From a bacterium (GTDB lineage Bacteria > Desulfobacterota > Anaeroferrophillalia > Anaeroferrophillales > Tharpellaceae): a stretch of DNA of 7,725 bases. Numbering within the stretch: position 1 is the first letter of the stretch; each line of letters begins with the position of its first letter. Where the stretch lies: NCBI GenBank assembly GCA_029935295.1, contig JAOZKP010000008.1:17012-24736 (forward strand), given 5' to 3'. The notes beneath the pieces are model-generated. The model made no database searches, had not been told where the DNA came from, and worked only from the letters and a program-made list of their open reading frames with translations. Positions 1-5,987 of the stretch are shown piece after piece. The translations under genes were made by a program, and so were the position numbers.

Positions 1-1037
1 AATGAAACCGTATTTAGCCCGGCTGCCTCAGGCAGGCCGAGCATTAAGTTCATATTCTGCACCGCTTGGCCGGCGGCCCCTTTAACCAGATTGTCAATTG
101 CTGAAAAGAGGATCAAACTTCGCTTGTCTGCGGCCAGGACATAACCGATATCACAATAGTTACTACCACGAACCCCGCCTAATGTCGGCAGTTCACCGGC
201 CGGCAGAATCCGGACGAAGGTTTCATCAGCATAAGCCCGGTTAAAGGCCTCCTCAATTTCAGCCGCAGCAACATCTCGCGACAGCGGAAGATAGATCGAG
301 GATAGAATCCCCCGATTGACCGGCAGCAGATGCGGAACAAAAAGCAGCTGCGGCGCGATGCCGGCAACCCGTTCAAGCTGTTCTACCATCTCCGGCTGAT
401 GCCGATGATTACCCACCTTGTAAGGCTTAAAGTTTTCATTCACCTCACAATAGAGCGAGCCCAGACTAAGGCCACGACCCGCACCACTGGTACCAGATTT
501 TGCATCAATAACAATGGTTGCCTGACGCTCGATCAGATTAAGCGGTAAAATCGCCGCCAATGGTAGAATTACGCTGGTAGGATAACAGCCGGGATTACCG
601 ACTATCTTGGCTTCAGGAATTTCCGCCCGGAAAAGCTCCGGCAGACCGTAAACTGCTTTATCTAACAATTCCGGTTGGGTATGCGGCTGATACCAGCTCT
701 CATAGAGTTCACGGTCGCTGAAACGGTAATCAGCACTTAAATCAACCACCTTTTTCCCGGCATGATAAAGTTCAGCCACTACTTCTATTGCGGCTTTATG
801 CGGCAGAGCCGTAAATACCAGATCGGCCATTTCCGCAATTTTCGCAACCTGATTATCAATAAATTCAAGCTCAACAATCTCCCGCAACGACGGAAAAAGC
901 TCAGAAACCGGTACTCCAATATGCTGACGCGAGGTTACCGCCGTCAACTCAACCTCAGGATGACCGGCAAGAATTCGCATCAACTCAACTCCGGTGTAAC
1001 CACTCGCTCCGATAATCGCCACTCTCATTTTCACCAT
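1..1037 (-). CDS. argC: N-acetyl-gamma-glutamyl-phosphate reductase (3' end cut by window edge)
   Basis: ArgC reduces N-acetyl-glutamyl-5-phosphate to the semialdehyde with NADPH, the third step of arginine/ornithine synthesis in the cytoplasm. The visible 345 codons begin MVKMRVAIIGASGYTG, an N-terminal dinucleotide-binding loop (Gly10, Gly13, Gly16). The family's catalytic-cysteine motif GNPGCYPTS follows, with Cys151 (codon 585-587). Next come an NHRHQPE segment (His211/His213, probably holding the catalytic His), PHLLPVNRG near residue 236, and the C-terminal AVQNMNLMLGLPEA stretch. Family length is about 345, so only a few codons and the stop should be missing. I chose ATG 1037 because GAGGAG lies 6 nt upstream; the internal ATG at 1028 would be too far from it. 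The gene follows rpsI on the same strand, but a strong terminator lies between them. Family assignment is secure. Confidence 0.97.
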   Translation of the reverse strand, partial: MVKMRVAIIGASGYTGVELMRILAGHPEVELTAVTSRQHIGVPVSELFPSLREIVELEFIDNQVAKIAEMADLVFTALPHKAAIEVVAELYHAGKKVVDLSADYRFSDRELYESWYQPHTQPELLDKAVYGLPELFRAEIPEAKIVGNPGCYPTSVILPLAAILPLNLIERQATIVIDAKSGTSGAGRGLSLGSLYCEVNENFKPYKVGNHRHQPEMVEQLERVAGIAPQLLFVPHLLPVNRGILSSIYLPLSRDVAAAEIEEAFNRAYADETFVRILPAGELPTLGGVRGSNYCDIGYVLAADKRSLILFSAIDNLVKGAAGQAVQNMNLMLGLPEAAGLNTVS

Positions 1038-1043
1038 AATTTT

Positions 1044-1049
1044 CTCCTC
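1044..1049 (-). promoter_or_regulatory. argC Shine-Dalgarno
   Basis: GAGGAG on the minus strand, 6 nt before ATG 1037. It decides between the two in-frame ATGs (1037 and 1028). It begins about 15 nt after the T-run of the preceding terminator, and a small inverted repeat (TCCGG-N4-CCGGA, 1051-1064) fills the space between. Terminator readthrough and ribosome access could therefore influence each other, which is an inference. Confidence 0.8.
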
Positions 1050-1063
1050 ATCCGGAATGCCGG

Positions 1064-1101
1064 AAACAAAAAAAGGGAGACCGTTTTTGCGGCCTCCCTT
1101 T
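1064..1101 (-). terminator. intrinsic terminator after rpsI
   Basis: On the minus strand a 12-bp stem (arms 1090-1101 and 1072-1083, 6-nt loop 1084-1089) is followed by a run of T broken once by G (1064-1071). The stem has 11 Watson-Crick pairs and one position (1093/1080) that pairs as G-U only in minus-strand RNA and is an A-C mismatch in plus-strand RNA. That asymmetry, with the T-run, shows it acts on transcripts coming from rplM-rpsI. It ends the ribosomal operon about 30 nt past the rpsI stop, yet leaves only 26 nt before the argC start. Confidence 0.9.
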
Positions 1102-1131
1102 GCTGTAAGTTTTTCTCTTACCAGATTCGAT

Positions 1132-1524
1132 TTAACGTTTCGAGAACTGGTAGCGAGCTCGGGCGCCACGTTGGCCGTATTTTTTACGCTCCTTAATTCG
1201 CGCATCACGGGATAGAAAACCCGCTTTTTTTAGGACACCACGTAGCTCAGGATCATACTCCTGCAAAGCCTTACTTATACCATGCTTAACCGCACCGGCC
1301 TGGCCGGAAACCCCACCGCCGATGACTTTTATCATAAAATCAAATTTATTATCGCATTCAGCTACGGAAAGCGGCTGAAAAATCATCTCACGCGCAACAT
1401 CCATAGTAAAATAGTCTTCAACACTACGACCATTGACTTTGATGTCACCACTGCCTTCACTCAGCCAAACTCTGGCAATTGCCGATTTTCTTTTTCCGGT
1501 TGCGTATAACCTTGTTGCACTCAT
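1132..1524 (-). CDS. rpsI: 30S ribosomal protein S9
   Basis: S9 is a small-subunit protein whose C-terminal tail reaches the P-site tRNA. The 130 residues equal the E. coli length. Visible family marks are the N-terminal YATGKRKSAIARVW, the central VIGGGVSGQAGAVKHGISKAL, RKAGFLSRDAR-type wording as KKAGFLSRDARIKERKKYG, and the invariant end QFSKR that contacts tRNA. The start is ATG 1524, with an AGGAC-like Shine-Dalgarno about 7 nt upstream. It lies 56 nt after rplM on the same strand, the usual rplM-rpsI operon. Transcription is likely from the promoter before rplM and stops at the hairpin just past this gene. Nothing about the protein is unusual. Confidence 0.98.
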   Translation of the reverse strand: MSATRLYATGKRKSAIARVWLSEGSGDIKVNGRSVEDYFTMDVAREMIFQPLSVAECDNKFDFMIKVIGGGVSGQAGAVKHGISKALQEYDPELRGVLKKAGFLSRDARIKERKKYGQRGARARYQFSKR

Positions 1525-1580
1525 ATCGAAGTCCTAAATTATATTAACGTTTTTATTTACTTGGCGCCAAGATTAGAAGC

Positions 1581-2009
1581 TTAGAGCTCTCTGGCAACCG
1601 GGTTCTGGGCCTTATGTGCGTGCTCAGTTCCGGCATAAATTTTAAGCTTCTGCATCATCTTGCGTCCCAGCTTATTTTTCGGCAACATACCCTTAACTGC
1701 ATTATTAATGAGCTCGGTCGGATTTTTCTCCAACAGTTCAGCAGCAGTAATGCCTTTAATACCTCCGGCATAGCCGGTGTAATGGTAATAGATTTTGTCT
1801 TTAAGTTTATTACCGGTCAAACGAATTTCTGCCGCATTAACCACAACAACATAATCGCCGGTATCAACATGCGGGGTGTAGATCGGTTTATTCTTACCCC
1901 GCAGAATTGTAGCTATTTCACTAGCCAAACGTCCAAGAACCTGACCCTGAGCATCAAACAAATGCCATTTTTGCTCAAATTCACCAGGTTTTGCTACATA
2001 AGTCTTCAT
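1581..2009 (-). CDS. rplM: 50S ribosomal protein L13
   Basis: L13 is an early-assembling large-subunit protein bound to 23S rRNA. The 142 residues match the E. coli length exactly. Family landmarks are the N-terminal MKTYVAKPGE, GQVLGRLASEIA, YTPHVDTGDYVVVVNA, TGNKLKDKIYYHYTGYAGGIK, VKGMLPKNKLGR and LKIYAGTEHAH. The start is ATG 2009; the nearest Shine-Dalgarno (GGAGA, 2021-2025) lies about 11 nt upstream, a little far. It is the first gene of the rplM-rpsI operon, with a promoter at 2133-2161 and a leader of roughly 115 nt containing a candidate hairpin next to the start. In E. coli this operon is known to be repressed by L13 binding its own leader; whether that holds here is not shown. Confidence 0.98.
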   Translation of the reverse strand: MKTYVAKPGEFEQKWHLFDAQGQVLGRLASEIATILRGKNKPIYTPHVDTGDYVVVVNAAEIRLTGNKLKDKIYYHYTGYAGGIKGITAAELLEKNPTELINNAVKGMLPKNKLGRKMMQKLKIYAGTEHAHKAQNPVAREL

Positions 2010-2036
2010 CGGTTTTCTATTCTCCAGAAAAAACAG

Positions 2037-2067
2037 CCGGTCACACGATAAATCTCACCGCAACCGG
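2037..2067 (-). promoter_or_regulatory. candidate hairpin in the rplM leader
   Basis: On the minus strand, arms 2059-2067 and 2037-2045 can pair over nine positions (CCGGUU GCG with UGUGACCGG, including G-U pairs) around a 13-nt loop. The hairpin ends about 12 nt before the GGAGA Shine-Dalgarno of rplM. No T-run follows, so it is not a terminator. The position suits translational control of an r-protein operon, but several pairs are G-U and the case is modest. Confidence 0.35.
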
Positions 2068-2132
2068 TCAACTACATAAACCCTAAAAGCCCGTCTCATA
2101 AAAAAATAAGGGCAACAATTTTGAAGGGGGAC

Positions 2133-2161
2133 TTTCTAATACAGCAGGCCGCCATTGTCAA
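2133..2161 (-). promoter_or_regulatory. promoter of rplM-rpsI
   Basis: A perfect TTGACA (2156-2161, minus strand) is followed by a 17-nt spacer and TAGAAA (2133-2138; four of six match TATAAT). Predicted transcription starts near 2126 and gives a leader of about 115 nt. The location between the bioF end and rplM is what a sigma-70 promoter for the ribosomal operon requires. Confidence 0.65.
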
Positions 2162-2180
2162 GTTCTTTTTGCCGGCATGA

Positions 2181-2204
2181 TAAAAAGTTCCAACCTGAAG
2201 AACT
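2181..2204 (-). terminator. possible weak terminator after bioF
   Basis: On the minus strand AGTTC (2200-2204) pairs with GAACT (2186-2190) across a 9-nt loop, followed by TTTTT then A (2181-2186). A short A/T-rich stem makes this weak. It sits 15 nt past the bioF stop and before the rplM promoter, a suitable place to end biotin-gene transcription. Confidence 0.35.
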
Positions 2205-2218
2205 CGCAAACAAACAAC

Positions 2219-3424
2219 TCAGGAAAAATCTTTACGCCGTTCGGCAAACAGTGCCAGCACCATATCCAGATCAGCATGAGTCAAATCGGCACTTATTGTC
2301 ACCCGCAACAGGGATTGCCCGGAAGCTACCGTCGGCGGTCGAATCCCCTGAATAAAAACTCCCTGTTCCAGAAACCAAGCACTCAACTCCATAGTTTTAT
2401 TCGGATCACCGACAACTACAGGAATAATTGGTGTCGGATCATCACACACTGCAATCCCAAGACGTTTGAGACCGCACCGGAAATAGTCAGTCAGAGATCG
2501 CAGATGCGACACAATTTCCGGTTCTGCAACCAGCAGATCAATAGCCGCCAACGAAGCTCCCAGAGCGGCAGGCGGTAATGCCGTTGAATAGATAAGACTG
2601 CGGGCTTTGTTAACCAAGTAATCAATATATTGCGAGGCTCCGGCAACATAGGCCCCACAACTCCCCAGAGCCTTACCCAGAGTTCCCATCTGAATATCAA
2701 TATCATTATAGTCAAGCCCAAAATGCTCGGCTGAGCCACGGCCGCCACAGCCCAGCACGCCGGTGGCATGGGCATCATCCACCACCAGAACCGCATCATA
2801 TTTTCGGGCAAGTTCAGAAATCCCCGGTAGCGGCGCGATATCGCCATCCATACTGAAAACACTGTCCGTCACAATCAGCCGCCGCCGGAAACCGGCGGCA
2901 CTGTTTTGCAACAGATCTTCCAGATGTTCGACATCACAATGCCGATAAATCTTCAGTTGGGCCCGGCTCAAGCGACAACCGTCAACAATGCTGGCATGAT
3001 TCAAAGCATCACTGTAGATTACATCCCCGGTGCCAACCAAAGTTGTTAAAATGGCTAAATTAGCCACATAACCACTATTGAACAGCAGGGCCTGAGGAGT
3101 TTTTTTGAAATTTGCTATCTTTTCTTCAAGTTCAACGTGCAACCCCATTGTTCCCGAGATCAGACGCGAAGCTCCGGCCGAACAGCCATAAATCTCGGTT
3201 GCCGCCCGACTCCGGGCCCGCAGCTGCGGATGATTGGCAAAACCGAGATAGTTGTTAGAGCAGAGCAGCAGAATCGGCTGCCCCTGCAAACTGGTATGAG
3301 CCTGCTGCGGCCCATCGATAGTCCGTAGAAAACGGAGCTGCCCCATCTCTTTAAGTTGATCAAGTTCAGATGCAAGTTCACCTGCTAATGATTTGCCAAT
3401 AACCACTCTACTCACCTGCGGCAT
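2219..3424 (-). CDS. bioF: 8-amino-7-oxononanoate synthase
   Basis: BioF is a PLP enzyme that condenses pimeloyl-thioester (ACP or CoA) with L-alanine, releasing CO2, to give KAPA, the first committed step of the biotin ring pathway. Visible marks of the alpha-oxoamine synthase family are CSNNYLG (55-61), NHASIVDGCRLS (142-153), SVFSMDGDIAPL (188-199), VVDDAHATGVLG (214-225; Asp216 for the PLP ring nitrogen and His219) and GTLGKALG (247-254) with the Schiff-base Lys251. Near the C-terminus IRPPTVASG is typical. From ATG 3424 the protein is 401 residues, close to the usual 385-400. The reading frame stays open upstream to a GTG at 3466, but those residues align with nothing in the family. No clear Shine-Dalgarno precedes ATG 3424; GTG 3406 has AGGTGA just before it and is an alternative. 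The start overlaps the bioB end by 17 nt, suggesting coupled translation. A specific assignment as BioF rather than a sister enzyme rests on the adjacent bioB. Confidence 0.95.
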   Translation of the reverse strand: MPQVSRVVIGKSLAGELASELDQLKEMGQLRFLRTIDGPQQAHTSLQGQPILLLCSNNYLGFANHPQLRARSRAATEIYGCSAGASRLISGTMGLHVELEEKIANFKKTPQALLFNSGYVANLAILTTLVGTGDVIYSDALNHASIVDGCRLSRAQLKIYRHCDVEHLEDLLQNSAAGFRRRLIVTDSVFSMDGDIAPLPGISELARKYDAVLVVDDAHATGVLGCGGRGSAEHFGLDYNDIDIQMGTLGKALGSCGAYVAGASQYIDYLVNKARSLIYSTALPPAALGASLAAIDLLVAEPEIVSHLRSLTDYFRCGLKRLGIAVCDDPTPIIPVVVGDPNKTMELSAWFLEQGVFIQGIRPPTVASGQSLLRVTISADLTHADLDMVLALFAERRKDFS

Positions 3425-4436
3425 CTGATTCAAACGCCCGCCAGTCCGCCAGCAAACGCTGATCACCTGACCACTGCCGACCGCTGGTCGTCAAATAGTT
3501 ACCAACCATTAAACCATTGGCACCGGCGGCAAAAATAAGTGACTGAAAATCGCCGAAAGTCCGCTGCCGGCCGCCGCAAATGCGGATATCGACCGTGGGA
3601 CAAACAAACCTAAACATCGCAATCGTTAAAAGCGCCTGAAACGGGGTTAATCCCGGTTCGTCAGCCAACGGGGTTCCGCTGACCGGAACCAAGAAATTCA
3701 AAGGAATTGAATCAACTTTTAGTTCCCGCAAAGTAAATGCCAGTTCAACCCGCTGGGACCAGCTCTCACCCAGGCCCATAATCCCGCCGCTGCAAACATA
3801 AAGACCGGCGGCTTTCGCAGTCTTAACCGTCGCTACCGCCCGGTCATAATCGTGAGTGGTACAGATATGCTTAAAGAATGAGCGTGAAGTCTCCAGATTA
3901 TGATGATAATGTTTAAGACCGGCCGCATGATACCGGGTGGCCGTGGCGACATCAAGAAATCCGAGAGAGGCACAGGGAGCAACTCCGGCCTCGGTAATTT
4001 TCTGCAGCATTTCGATAATCTTTTCCTGCTCGACAGCACATTCAACCGCAGTTCCGCTGGTGACAATAGAGAAATTGGCAACATCACAGGCAGCCGCATC
4101 ATGGACTCGCGTTGCCAACTCTGCAACATCTATAAGCGGAAAAGTCTTAACCCCGGTGTCATAAGATATCGACTGCGCACAGTAAGCACAATCTTCCGGA
4201 CAACGCCCCGATTTAGCATTAGTAATTGCACAAAGCACAACTTCAGAACCACAGAAATGACGCCGTAGCCGGTTACTTAATGGCAGGACTGAAAAGATAT
4301 CCGAGCCGGACAATGTTCCCATCTGCAAAGCCAGAGTTTCATCAATACCTTCGCCATTACTGAGAATTTCAGACAACGACGAATTCAAAGTTGCAATAGT
4401 TGTATTTGGTTTTTCATTTAAGATATTATTTTGCAA
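3408..4436 (-). CDS. bioB: biotin synthase, probable type II auxiliary cluster
   Basis: BioB is a radical SAM enzyme that inserts sulfur into dethiobiotin, the last step of biotin synthesis. The 342 residues contain the SAM-cluster motif CPEDCAYCAQS (Cys79, Cys83, Cys86), HHNLETS (178-184), YVCSGGIMGLGE (213-224), IPLNFLVPVSGTPL (244-257) and DIRICGGR (283-290). Aligned by eye with E. coli BioB, the auxiliary [2Fe-2S] ligands Cys128, Cys188 and Arg260 correspond to Cys155, Cys215 and Arg285. The position of Cys97 is Ser123 (NFSIVTSG), and additional cysteines lie nearby at 133 and 287. This pattern recalls the BioB class of obligate anaerobes reported to use a different auxiliary cluster. The start is TTG 4436, supported by AAAGGAA 7 nt upstream; no ATG suits the family N-terminus. 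bioF overlaps its end. The gene diverges from rlmE across 44 bp, so its promoter must lie in that gap or inside rlmE. Confidence 0.97.
   Translation of the reverse strand: MQNNILNEKPNTTIATLNSSLSEILSNGEGIDETLALQMGTLSGSDIFSVLPLSNRLRRHFCGSEVVLCAITNAKSGRCPEDCAYCAQSISYDTGVKTFPLIDVAELATRVHDAAACDVANFSIVTSGTAVECAVEQEKIIEMLQKITEAGVAPCASLGFLDVATATRYHAAGLKHYHHNLETSRSFFKHICTTHDYDRAVATVKTAKAAGLYVCSGGIMGLGESWSQRVELAFTLRELKVDSIPLNFLVPVSGTPLADEPGLTPFQALLTIAMFRFVCPTVDIRICGGRQRTFGDFQSLIFAAGANGLMVGNYLTTSGRQWSGDQRLLADWRAFESDAAGE
4400..4429 (+). promoter_or_regulatory. candidate promoter of rlmE
   Basis: TTGTAT (4400-4405), an 18-nt spacer and TATTAT (4424-4429; five of six match TATAAT) lie inside the first codons of the divergent bioB. 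Transcription would start near 4436 and leave a leader of about 45 nt. The -35 is poor (three of six), and the region is A/T-rich so chance matches are easy. Confidence 0.35.
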
Positions 4437-4442
4437 AGAAAA

Positions 4443-4449
4443 TTCCTTT
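4443..4449 (-). promoter_or_regulatory. bioB Shine-Dalgarno fixing a TTG start
   Basis: AAAGGAA on the minus strand ends 6 nt before TTG 4436. The reading frame has no suitable ATG close by, so this site is the main support for the TTG start. Confidence 0.7.
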
Positions 4450-4480
4450 CATTTTTTTGTTACAGATGGTAGTTTTAAGT

Positions 4481-5089
4481 ATGGCATTTAATCGCAAAGA
4501 CAGCTTCTACAAACAGGCTAAACGTGAAGGCAAACGCTCCCGGGCGATCTATAAAATTGAGGAGATCGACCAACGTTTCCGGGTTTTCAAAAAGGGCCAG
4601 AAAATCCTTGAACTCGGGGCCGCCCCCGGCGGCTGGATGGAGTATATTGCCCAGCGCATCGGTACTTCTGGAGCGGTTTTAGGGCTTGACCTGCTGACCA
4701 TAGCTGACCTCAAATCACCGCCCTGTATAACTATGGTAGCTGATATTCTGGCAGACGATACTGGCGCCCGAATTGATGCTCTGGTAAGTCCGCCGTTTGC
4801 CGGTGTCGTCTCCGATCTCGCCCCTAATTTAACCGGCATCAAAGCCACCGATCAGGCCAACTCGATTACTATGTTGGAATCAGCCTTAGAGCTCGGCTTA
4901 GAACGACTCAATCAAGGCGGTTTCTTTATCTGTAAGGTTTTTCAGGGCAGTGAACTAAAACCGTTCCAAACCCGTCTAAAAAAACTCTTCGCTAAAACCA
5001 CTCTCGCAAAACCTAAAGCCAGCCGTAAAACCTCAACCGAGATCTATCTCGTTGCCACCGGCTATGCCGGCAAAACCAGCCCCCAGTAA
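4481..5089 (+). CDS. rlmE: 23S rRNA 2'-O-ribose methyltransferase RlmE (FtsJ/RrmJ)
   Basis: RlmE methylates the 2'-O of a uridine in the A-loop of 23S rRNA (U2552 in E. coli) with SAM, late in 50S assembly. The 202 residues compare with 209 in E. coli. The start MAFNRKDSFYKQAKREGKRSRA is basic as usual. The SAM-binding motif LELGAAPGGW lies at 43-52 and SDLAPNLTG at 111-119. The family's catalytic K-D-K-E tetrad is complete: Lys25 (in AIYKIEE), Asp112, Lys152 (in ICKVFQG) and Glu187 (in TEIYLVATG). ATG 4481 fits the family N-terminus; the frame is open further upstream from TTG 4400, and an ATG lies at 4466, but neither gives family-like residues. No good Shine-Dalgarno is seen at any of them. 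The end overlaps the convergent prepilin peptidase gene by 28 nt. The neighbour ftsH often found beside rlmE in proteobacteria is not here. Confidence 0.95.
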   Translation: MAFNRKDSFYKQAKREGKRSRAIYKIEEIDQRFRVFKKGQKILELGAAPGGWMEYIAQRIGTSGAVLGLDLLTIADLKSPPCITMVADILADDTGARIDALVSPPFAGVVSDLAPNLTGIKATDQANSITMLESALELGLERLNQGGFFICKVFQGSELKPFQTRLKKLFAKTTLAKPKASRKTSTEIYLVATGYAGKTSPQ

Positions 5090-5841
5090 AAATCAAGCAG
5101 TTGCGGGCCGTAAAAGAGATAGAGCAAACCGCCGGCAGCCAGAAAAGGGCCAAAGGGAATCGCGTAACGTCCGTCACGTCCCTGCCATAAAACCAGTCCC
5201 ACACCAATTACAGCACCGCTCAAAGAGCTCAGTAAAATGATCGGCAGAAGTGCTTTACAACCCAGGAAAGCTCCGAGCATCGCCAGCAGCTTCAAATCAC
5301 CACCGCCCATCCCGTCCCGACCGGTAAAACAGTGGTAACCAGTTGCCACCAGCCACAATGAGAGCCAGCCAAAGGCCGCGCCCAGCAAAAACTCCCACCA
5401 GGGTACCAGTCCACCCCACCACCAGCAACCGGCCAAGCCGATAACTATACCTGGCAGACTGAAGCCGTCTGGTATAATCTGAAATTCAAGATCTATGAAT
5501 GTAACCGGCACCAGGAGAAAGATCAAGATCAGGGCCCGGGCCAGCGCCGGGGTCAGGCCGAAGCGCAAGGCGGCGGCCCCAAACAACAGGCCGGTTAAAA
5601 GTTCAACCAGTGGATAACGCACAGATATCGGCTCACGGCAAAAGTAACAACGGCCCCGCAACAAAACATAGGTCAACAAAGGCACATTAAGCCAAAACGG
5701 CAGCCGATGCTCACATTTGGGACAGTGGGAAGGCGGCGCAACAATCGACAGGTCACGGGGTATGCGATAGATACAGACATTAAAAAAGCTGCCGCAGACA
5801 AGCCCGAAAACAGCGGCCACAAGAATGAAAAATAATTCCAT
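5062..5841 (-). CDS. pilD: type IV prepilin peptidase / N-methyltransferase
   Basis: This inner-membrane aspartic protease cleaves the leader of type IV prepilins and type II secretion pseudopilins, and the full-length form also N-methylates the new N-terminus. The 259 residues are very hydrophobic, with about seven to eight membrane segments. The N-terminal GLVCGSFFNVCIYRIPRD is a family signature. A cytoplasmic loop carries two Cys pairs, CPKC (40-43) and CYFC (65-68), as in zinc-binding, methyltransferase-competent members. The catalytic aspartates are Asp118 (in TFIDLEFQIIPD) and Asp182 (in GMGGGDLKLLAMLG), 64 residues apart as in known members. ATG 5841 is chosen because AGG lies 6 nt upstream; an upstream TTG at 5847 would sit on that site. 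No pilin or secretion genes are in the window, so which system it serves is unknown. Its stop codon lies inside the rlmE coding region. Confidence 0.95.
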   Translation of the reverse strand: MELFFILVAAVFGLVCGSFFNVCIYRIPRDLSIVAPPSHCPKCEHRLPFWLNVPLLTYVLLRGRCYFCREPISVRYPLVELLTGLLFGAAALRFGLTPALARALILIFLLVPVTFIDLEFQIIPDGFSLPGIVIGLAGCWWWGGLVPWWEFLLGAAFGWLSLWLVATGYHCFTGRDGMGGGDLKLLAMLGAFLGCKALLPIILLSSLSGAVIGVGLVLWQGRDGRYAIPFGPFLAAGGLLYLFYGPQLLDFYWGLVLPA

Positions 5842-5847
5842 TTTCAA

Positions 5848-5852
5848 CCTGG
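5848..5852 (-). promoter_or_regulatory. pilD Shine-Dalgarno
   Basis: CCAGG on the minus strand places AGG 6 nt ahead of ATG 5841. It argues against the in-frame TTG at 5847, which would lie only a base away. Confidence 0.5.
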
Positions 5853-5898
5853 AAACAAACTAATGCGAGCGTTGCCCGCAAGTAAGCGCTCCTAGCAA

Positions 5899-5932
5899 AA
5901 CATTTTCTTGTTTTTTCAAACCAGAAAATGTT
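5899..5932. repeat. perfect 10-bp inverted repeat in the pilD-carD gap
   Basis: AACATTTTCT (5899-5908) and its exact complement AGAAAATGTT (5923-5932) flank a 14-bp centre. It lies 58 bp upstream of pilD and 27 bp upstream of the likely carD -35 box. In RNA it would form a hairpin; in DNA it could be a dyad operator for either divergent gene. There is no long T-run in either direction, so a terminator is unlikely. Confidence 0.6.
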
Positions 5933-5958
5933 CTGTAAGGTACTAAAAAATAAGATAG

Positions 5959-5987
5959 TTGAATAAAACTGTTCATTATGATATACA
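5959..5987 (+). promoter_or_regulatory. candidate extended -10 promoter of carD
   Basis: TTGAAT (5959-5964), a 17-nt spacer and TATACA (5982-5987), with TG one base before the -10 (5979-5980) making it an extended -10. Transcription would start near 5994, giving a leader of about 125 nt. A 6-bp inverted repeat (AAACCG 6001-6006 with CGGTTT 6019-6024) would fall at the very 5' end of the RNA. Confidence 0.5.

Noticed and set aside
762..1196. Plus-strand open frame of 144 codons across argC and rpsI
   Set aside because: It lies antisense to two clearly recognised genes and their terminator, and its translation has no recognisable domain.
1614..2051. Plus-strand open frame of 145 codons opposite rplM
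   Set aside because: Fully antisense to L13, with composition expected of a shadow frame and no ribosome binding site.
2177..2578. Plus-strand open frame of 133 codons opposite the bioF 3' end
   Set aside because: The bioF reading is supported by catalytic motifs; this frame is rich in Ser, Asn, Gln and Arg with no family resemblance.
3425..3466. Upstream GTG extension of bioF
   Set aside because: The 14 extra residues lie inside bioB in another frame and match nothing at the BioF N-terminus.
4457..4490. Possible BirA operator (TTGTTAC half-site) upstream of bioB
   Set aside because: Only one half-site is present; no complementary GTNAACAA-type half lies at the expected distance.
5058..5070. 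CCGGC-TAT-GCCGG hairpin as terminator for rlmE or the prepilin peptidase gene
   Set aside because: The stem is only 5 bp and no T-run follows on either strand.
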